From positions 285,001 through 349,000 of the forward strand of contig JACYXH010000406.1 of NCBI GenBank assembly GCA_026745465.1: a stretch of 64,000 nt of DNA, in the 5' to 3' direction. Shown here piece after piece: positions 46,132 through 64,000 of this stretch (the stretch's first letter is position 1; each line of letters starts with the position of its first letter). The stretch comes from Lota lota. Its lineage: Eukaryota > Chordata > Actinopteri > Gadiformes > Lotidae. The notes beneath the pieces are model-generated. The model was not told the DNA's origin. It ran no database searches and saw only the letters and a program-made list of their open reading frames with translations. Position numbers and translations under genes: made by a program.

Positions 46132-46919
46132 CGCAATTTTACTCTACTGGTCATTTGCACAACCTGTTTTCGATTAGTAATCGAAGAGAGTGTCCGATTT
46201 TCCAACCAAAATGTTTATTTCTAACACTTAATGACGCCAAATAGACCAACGATCAACAACAATGCATGCTAATGTAAAGGTCAAATAAAAGAAACCAATA
46301 CAGACTGACTGGTTCTGTTCTATCTTTGGCTACAGATGACTGAATGAAAAGAAACCCAGAGACCAGCTTGGAATCGAAATCCCAAACCAAAACAGCGAGT
46401 AAACTTCGTCAACTTCCTTACACATTACATTTCCGGTACAAGTATTCGTTTACTTCACAATAAAAGTCACAGAGCAAAATACAGATTGTATAAATTATGT
46501 AAAATATCTTATCAGTGTAATCTGTTCATGTAATTGTTACTCAATATCGTGTAGTTCTGTTGGTTAATTTAAAATATTTTTTTATTTTGATTAAAATAGC
46601 ATATACTAGTGATTATAGTTGGACATGTATGGACATAAATAGGTAATGAAGGGGGCACATCTTGATATGTTCCTAATGAATATAAGACACACAAAAATGT
46701 GTATAACACATTGTTATATTATTAACATTTAGATTACTCGCACTCACGATCGCGAGATATTGACAAATTCTCGCGAGAAACGCTGCCAGCCTTCCTGTTA
46801 TACCCGGTTTGGTCAAACATGCTACTTCCTGTAGTCCTTCACCAAACATTAGCATTTGCTTTCCTATAAGCATTAGATTTGGGGGTCACGTCATCCTGTG
46901 TGCCTTCAAATAATTTCCG
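46132..46919. promoter_or_regulatory. Shared bidirectional promoter of PIGB and PIGBOS1, with PIGBOS1 exon 1
   Basis: PIGB starts leftward at 46131. A PIGBOS1 non-coding exon appears to end at 46919 (donor GTAAGT), so the genes are head-to-head. TCTCGCGAGA, the palindrome known from many bidirectional promoters (BANP/M8 motif), is at 46769-46778. A CRE-like TCACGTCA is near 46886-46893. Confidence 0.6.
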
Positions 46920-47180
46920 GTAAGTTCGGAAAACATTTTAATTTAGACGATAACATACAAATCGAAACATAGAATGTATATTTCACGTCCCAACTGGGGC
47001 ATTATGTTTGTCAAGTTAAGCTCCAAGAGGCTACTTGTATGTTCTGTACGTTTTATTTCTTTCAAATTAATAGTTCTCTTTGAAGGCCTTTTTCAACAGC
47101 AGGCCACCCTTTTATATTCCATGTATATTTATTAACACAATGCATATTACATTTTAGGTTGTTTTGACTGATCTATATCT

Positions 47181-47182
<2 letters not shown>

Positions 47183-47214
<32 letters not shown>

Positions 47215-47268
47215 TTTGTGTATGCATGCATGTGCTTGTTTATGTAATTATGTATGTGTGTATATAAT

Positions 47269-47316
<48 letters not shown>
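47183..47316. repeat. (GT)n ... (CA)n inverted microsatellite pair
   Basis: A GT tract (about 47183-47211) and a CA tract (about 47272-47316) are separated by 60 bp inside the PIGBOS1 intron. The two can pair in RNA. Confidence 0.9.
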
Positions 47317-47319
<3 letters not shown>

Positions 47320-47463
47320 TATTATTTCAGACGAAACGTACAGTTTCAAAGTAAAAGTGTACAGTAGACGTGATTACTGTATAGCTTCATGTTCCCCTCT
47401 TCCAGGTTCCCCCCGTGACCTGATGCAACCATCGACCGGGATCCAATACCAGAGAGAGAGAAG

Positions 47464-47703
47464 ATGTTCCGTCGGAGAGTAACGTTCCCTCAGATGGCCC
47501 TAGCCATGGGGCTGGGAACCGCCGGGGGGGTTTATATCTACGGCCCTTACTTCAGGGCCCCGAAGCCCCAACAGGACCAGAACCCACCGGAGATCAGGGG
47601 TGTGTCTGCGGGGGGGAAGGCCTCGGCCCTGGACCTTTCTGGACGGGGCGATGAGGGGGGTACGAGGTCGGCGCCTGGCCCGGCTCTCAGAACCTCTAAA
47701 TAA
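47464..47703 (+). CDS. pigbos1: PIGBOS1 mitochondrial outer-membrane microprotein
   Basis: 79 aa in one coding exon (acceptor CTTCCAG at about 47405). Starts MFRRRVTFPQMALAMGLGTA then GGVYIYGPYF. The MFRR..TF.Q.....LG.AGGVYI..P.F pattern matches the N-terminal membrane anchor of human PIGBOS1 (54 aa), which contacts the ER protein CLCC1. The C-terminal half is Gly/Ser-rich, longer than the human protein and unlike it. Position opposite PIGB agrees with the gene's name (PIGB opposite strand). AATAAA at about 47698-47703 overlaps the stop codon, with further signals at 47749 on. Confidence 0.9.
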   Translation: MFRRRVTFPQMALAMGLGTAGGVYIYGPYFRAPKPQQDQNPPEIRGVSAGGKASALDLSGRGDEGGTRSAPGPALRTSK

Positions 47704-47769
47704 AGTATGAGATGGAACGATGTGATCTGGGATGGCCTTTTGTGCGAAATAAAATAAAAAAATAAAAAA

Positions 47770-55757
<7,988 letters not shown>

Positions 55758-55779
55758 GCGGGGTCTGACCCCGGGGGGC

Positions 55780-55813
<34 letters not shown>

Positions 55814-56600
55814 GGTGGGGGGGGGGCGGCAGTTAAGGGTGAAGGGCATGAACAGGAAGTTCGAGTGAATGGATGGTCGACGTTGTTTCCACCACGCGTC
55901 TGAAACGGTTTTAGGAAATATGCGGCGTATTGAACACTGTCTCGTTTATTAAACGGGGCGGGGCTCTCATTTCTTCTTCTTCTTTTGAGCAACGGTCCAT
56001 TTGAGTATAAGCAATTACAGCTCCGTTCCGTGTTGTTGTTGTTGTTGTTGTTGTTGTTTGTGTACTTCGATTGTGTTTGTTGTTTTCAGCAGTTGAATTT
56101 GTCTTGTGTTCTGCACCGGTCCAAGGTTTTAACTGTCGGCTCACCAATTTTCTTTTTACATTTATCCACCCGTCCTCCCCACTACACACGCAGTCATTCC
56201 AAATACGCAACATAGATTTGCTAATATGTAAGTTCCTCTTTTTTCTTAATGAAATACCCTTATCCATATTAAAATATATTCAATCAACCCAGGAAAAGAA
56301 GGTGTGAGGAACCTTCAGACAATCAACCATACTGTCAATAATAACAATCATAAGTTAATATAGTCTCCCCATGAACACTTAATAACAAAGATTCCTGGCT
56401 AAAGAGAGCTAGTTGATGTAGCTGATGAATCATTATTTCTAGGAAGTGCCTAGACTTGACCATACTAGACCATACTTGCCTTATTTGACTTTTTGTGCAG
56501 TTGTTTGTTCTACTCACTTAGTGAATCACTTGCCAATACCAATTGTTAGAGTATGGTATAATATATATCCACAAGCTGGTTTATTTAAAATAAAACTGAT
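55758..56600 (+). other. rab27a: RAB27A 3' UTR
   Basis: Contains (GAT)n at about 55780-55812, a (GTT)n tract at about 56031-56057 and AATAAA at about 56588. Confidence 0.6.
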
Positions 56601-58150
56601 TCTTTATTATTATCTTCTATAATCTCTATACTCGTCCACCATTTTAATTGTTTTTTAATTTTAAAATGATTTGAAATAGGAACTGCATGTCACTAGAAAG
56701 AAAGAAGGAAATAGTTTGTTAATTTAAGTACAGAAAATGCCTTACTATATTAACCCATCAACGCTACACTACTAAAACAACTTGTTCTTGTTTCCAAGAG
56801 ACCTAACGTGTGGGTCACTCATCGACTGCTTGTGCGTGATTGTTTATTCAATTGATTCTATTCTATTCAGTGCTAAAATAAGATACATCTGCTTTAGAAA
56901 TAGAAACCACAACTTAAAAAAAGCTGTGGTGTAGCAAACAGAACCTACAACGGCTAGCTATTTAGACGCCATGCTTTACAAAATGTCCCCAGACCTTAAC
57001 GCTTGTTAATTGGTGTCAACAATCTGGAGAGATACCGCTTGACGTGTTCTGGACCTCCGTTAATAATAAGGCAGCTTAAAACCAACGATAATGAGGGTCT
57101 CTCCCATTTAGGAAACCGTGTAATCAAATGTAATGGAGTTTCACCCTCTGGTAAGCCGATGTTCACCAGACTGTTCACCAGACTGTTCACCAGACTGTTC
57201 ACAGACTGTTCACCAGACTGTTCACCAGACTGTTCACCAGACTGTTCACAGACTATTCACCAGACTGTTCACAGACTGTTCACCAGACTATTCACCAGAC
57301 TGTTCACAGACTATTCACCAGACTGTTCACAGACTGTTCACCAGACTGTTCACCAGACTGTTCACCAGACTGTTCACGTTGTACACACGACAGAAAGGCT
57401 CTGATCAAGTAATGACACTGAACAGCAAAGACAACGGTATATAGCATTAAATATGTGATGGCAGTATAAACAAATACTATATCCCCTATAAAATGTTATA
57501 TAGTTAGGTAATGAATCCATAACTAATTCTGGTGTATTGTAATGCACTGCCATGTATGTGTAAAGTTGGTAAACATTGCGCCCATGATTTATATTTAATG
57601 CCAATAGTTCACTATTCTAGATCCCAATTTGGAATGTTTTTTTCAATGGTAGTTTGATAACGCATGCCAAATACAGACCATCTAAGTGATATATTTGAGA
57701 CTTTCAAATGGAAAATATGTGAACTGCAAAAATAAATATATTTTATTTATCGTGTGAAACCATCAATTGATATTACTTTGTGTTCATTATTAAAACCTAC
57801 ACATTTGGAAGACGCATTTGTAAAGAAATCACGTTTGTTTTAATTAATAATTATGCCTTGAGTCTACTGCATTCAGAATTATGCCAGCACGGCTACACTG
57901 CTTTCTAGAATAATCTGCCCCAGTGATCACTAAGCCTACCTTAAATAATGACTTTAATTAACTACTCGGATAATTATAAATCCCCCATGCTATGGCTGCT
58001 TTAACCCATCTTTTCTGTGGGAACAATGTTTCATGAGACAGTAGGAGGTTGCTGTTATCGATATTCATTATTTCCCATCCTTCAAATTCTTGACGCCATT
58101 CATATAGATTTTATAAAATGATGTATTGGAATCCGACGGTTTCTTTTTGG
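56600..58150. other. Intergenic RAB27A-VRK3, with a repeat array
   Basis: AT-rich; nothing coding recognised. A tandem array of CAGACTGTTCAC/CAGACTATTCAC words lies at 57165-57378. Confidence 0.55.
57165..57378. repeat. CACCAGACTGTT tandem array
   Basis: 12-13-bp and 23-bp alternating units, about 210 bp. Confidence 0.93.
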
Positions 58151-58159
58151 GCACAAAAT

Positions 58160-58337
58160 GGTCAAATTAAAAGTGCAGGTGTTATACTACCTAGGCTCCG
58201 ATAGGCGGCAGCACACAAACAGCGCAACATTGGGCGGCTGTTTTTCGGCTGTTTACGAGAAGGAAGAAGAAGGTCAACTTCCTCAACAAAGCTGCCAAGG
58301 GAGTTGTATCGCTCCGAAACAACGTCATCGGAATAAG
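58160..58337 (+). other. vrk3: Candidate VRK3 non-coding first exon
   Basis: GC-richer block ending at a GGAATAAG|GTATCT donor. The coding exon with the VRK3 ATG begins at 58954. Inferred from position and donor only. Confidence 0.35.
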
Positions 58338-58954
58338 GTATCTAAAAACGCACAGCTGCTTGGGGAGGACGCTTTAAAAGAAACCTCTTTCTTGGACGCT
58401 CTTGGTCTTTCATTGTACCGAAGCCCTCTAGTTGATGTTATTACAAACTAGGAAGTGGAAATGTCTAGCACACTACAAAGTGAAAGCTCAGTGTTGTAGT
58501 TCATAAGTGAGTGTGAATTCATCCAGAATGGGTGTAAATGTTTGTGTCTTTCACAAAGCAGATTGCGTTGTGTGAACATAGCTGAGCCAGTATCTCAGGT
58601 TCATGTACAGAGGTACAATGTAACACATTGGGCAACGACCTGCTCAAAATCAATTCATATTTTGGCTAATTACATGACTTTATTTGTCCTAAAATATTTT
58701 AAATGTAATTTGTCCAGAAGGCAAATATCGGCAGTTTGACACAGATTTATCAACATGAATGTGTCTTTTCTAATAATACAAATAGGCTAACTACAACCCA
58801 AACTACTCCAATGCTAGTATCCTGCTTAACACGGCAAGGAAATTTTGATTTATTCGTTTTATTTGTCATTTAAAGGACTGGGGTAACCCACAGTCTAACC
58901 CCAAGTAGCTCTGAGGCTAAGCTAAAACGCTTCCCCGTCTGCTTGATCTGCAGG

Positions 58955-63568
<4,614 letters not shown>

Positions 63569-64000
63569 TCTGAGTGGCTGCTGACGGAGAACGGGTTCAG
63601 GACGCGACGTGACTATTAAACCGGTCTCTTTATTTTATTTTTAGGAAAGGCACAGAATGACTTTTAAACGAATTCAGGTTTTACAGTGAAGTTGAATTTA
63701 ATATGTAGCAATGTGTGCGTAATGCTGTGTCCTTTTACCAGTTGAATATGTTTTTACCAGATTGACTACTATCTAGTTTCATACGCTTTTCAAATGTGTT
63801 TTGCCACTGTTGTTGTTCGCAATGCACTGTCGTTTATAAAGAAATCATCTTGGAAAGGGTGACACATTGTGAGTTATTGAGAATTTAGTTAAATGTTTGA
63901 GCCGTAGATAAGCTAAAGTAGGGTTAGGGTTCCGTCCTACAAATGTAGGATGGAAACCACACATCGTGTTGGGTGCTTTACTGTGCGCACTTTGAGGTGC
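63569..64000 (+). other. vrk3: VRK3 3' UTR and downstream flank
   Basis: AT-rich; no further gene recognised to the window end. Confidence 0.5.

Overview
This window is vertebrate, and almost certainly teleost fish, nuclear DNA. Split genes with GT-AG introns encode vertebrate-only proteins. There is an L2/CR1-like LINE tail, and an extreme load of dinucleotide repeats and intronic minisatellites. That repeat density resembles cod-like (gadiform) genomes, but the assignment to gadiforms is inference. No prokaryotic genes, viral genes or CRISPR arrays were seen.

Layout. (1) 1-~17,500, plus strand: the 3' half of a protogenin gene (PRTG: last fibronectin-III domains, transmembrane segment, cytoplasmic tail), with its introns filled by at least eight different minisatellites. 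(2) ~19,400-30,300: no recognised protein gene. It holds a 1.2-1.6 kb tandem segmental duplication whose minus strand carries repeated exon-like cassettes with splice sites, then more minisatellites, then a short minus-strand set of splice-like exons with a polyA signal (28.0-29.5 kb) that looks like an unnamed, probably non-coding transcript. (3) 31,624-32,436, minus: an intronless secreted protein with two C-type lectin domains, plus a small paralogous fragment about 1 kb upstream of it. (4) 34.9-42.1 kb, plus: CCPG1, the ER-phagy receptor. (5) 42.0-46.1 kb, minus: PIGB (GPI mannosyltransferase III), converging on CCPG1 with overlapping 3' UTRs. (6) 47.46 kb, plus: PIGBOS1, head-to-head with PIGB across a shared promoter. 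(7) 51.5-56.6 kb, plus: RAB27A. (8) 58.2-63.6 kb, plus: VRK3 pseudokinase.

The PRTG/CCPG1/PIGB/PIGBOS1/RAB27A cluster matches the gene neighbourhood of human 15q21.3. VRK3 lies elsewhere in human. Exon phases were checked by hand for all five multi-exon genes. PIGB closes at 534 aa, VRK3 at 502 aa and CCPG1 at 877 aa (or 814 aa if the last intron is retained). RAB27A totals one base too many for the expected 221 aa, so the final exon is frameshifted.

Most notable: an AT-AC (U12-type) intron and a GC-AG intron in PIGB; a PIGB intronic minisatellite built from copies of its own exon end and splice donor; a 24-copy array of B-box-like GGTTCGAACC units in a PRTG intron; the repeated minus-strand exon cassettes at 19-25 kb; a near-perfect 45-bp-arm hairpin in VRK3; (TG)n tracts directly against VRK3 acceptors; a heptad-encoding coding VNTR in CCPG1; and a VRK3 that keeps the catalytic-loop Asp but lacks DFG.
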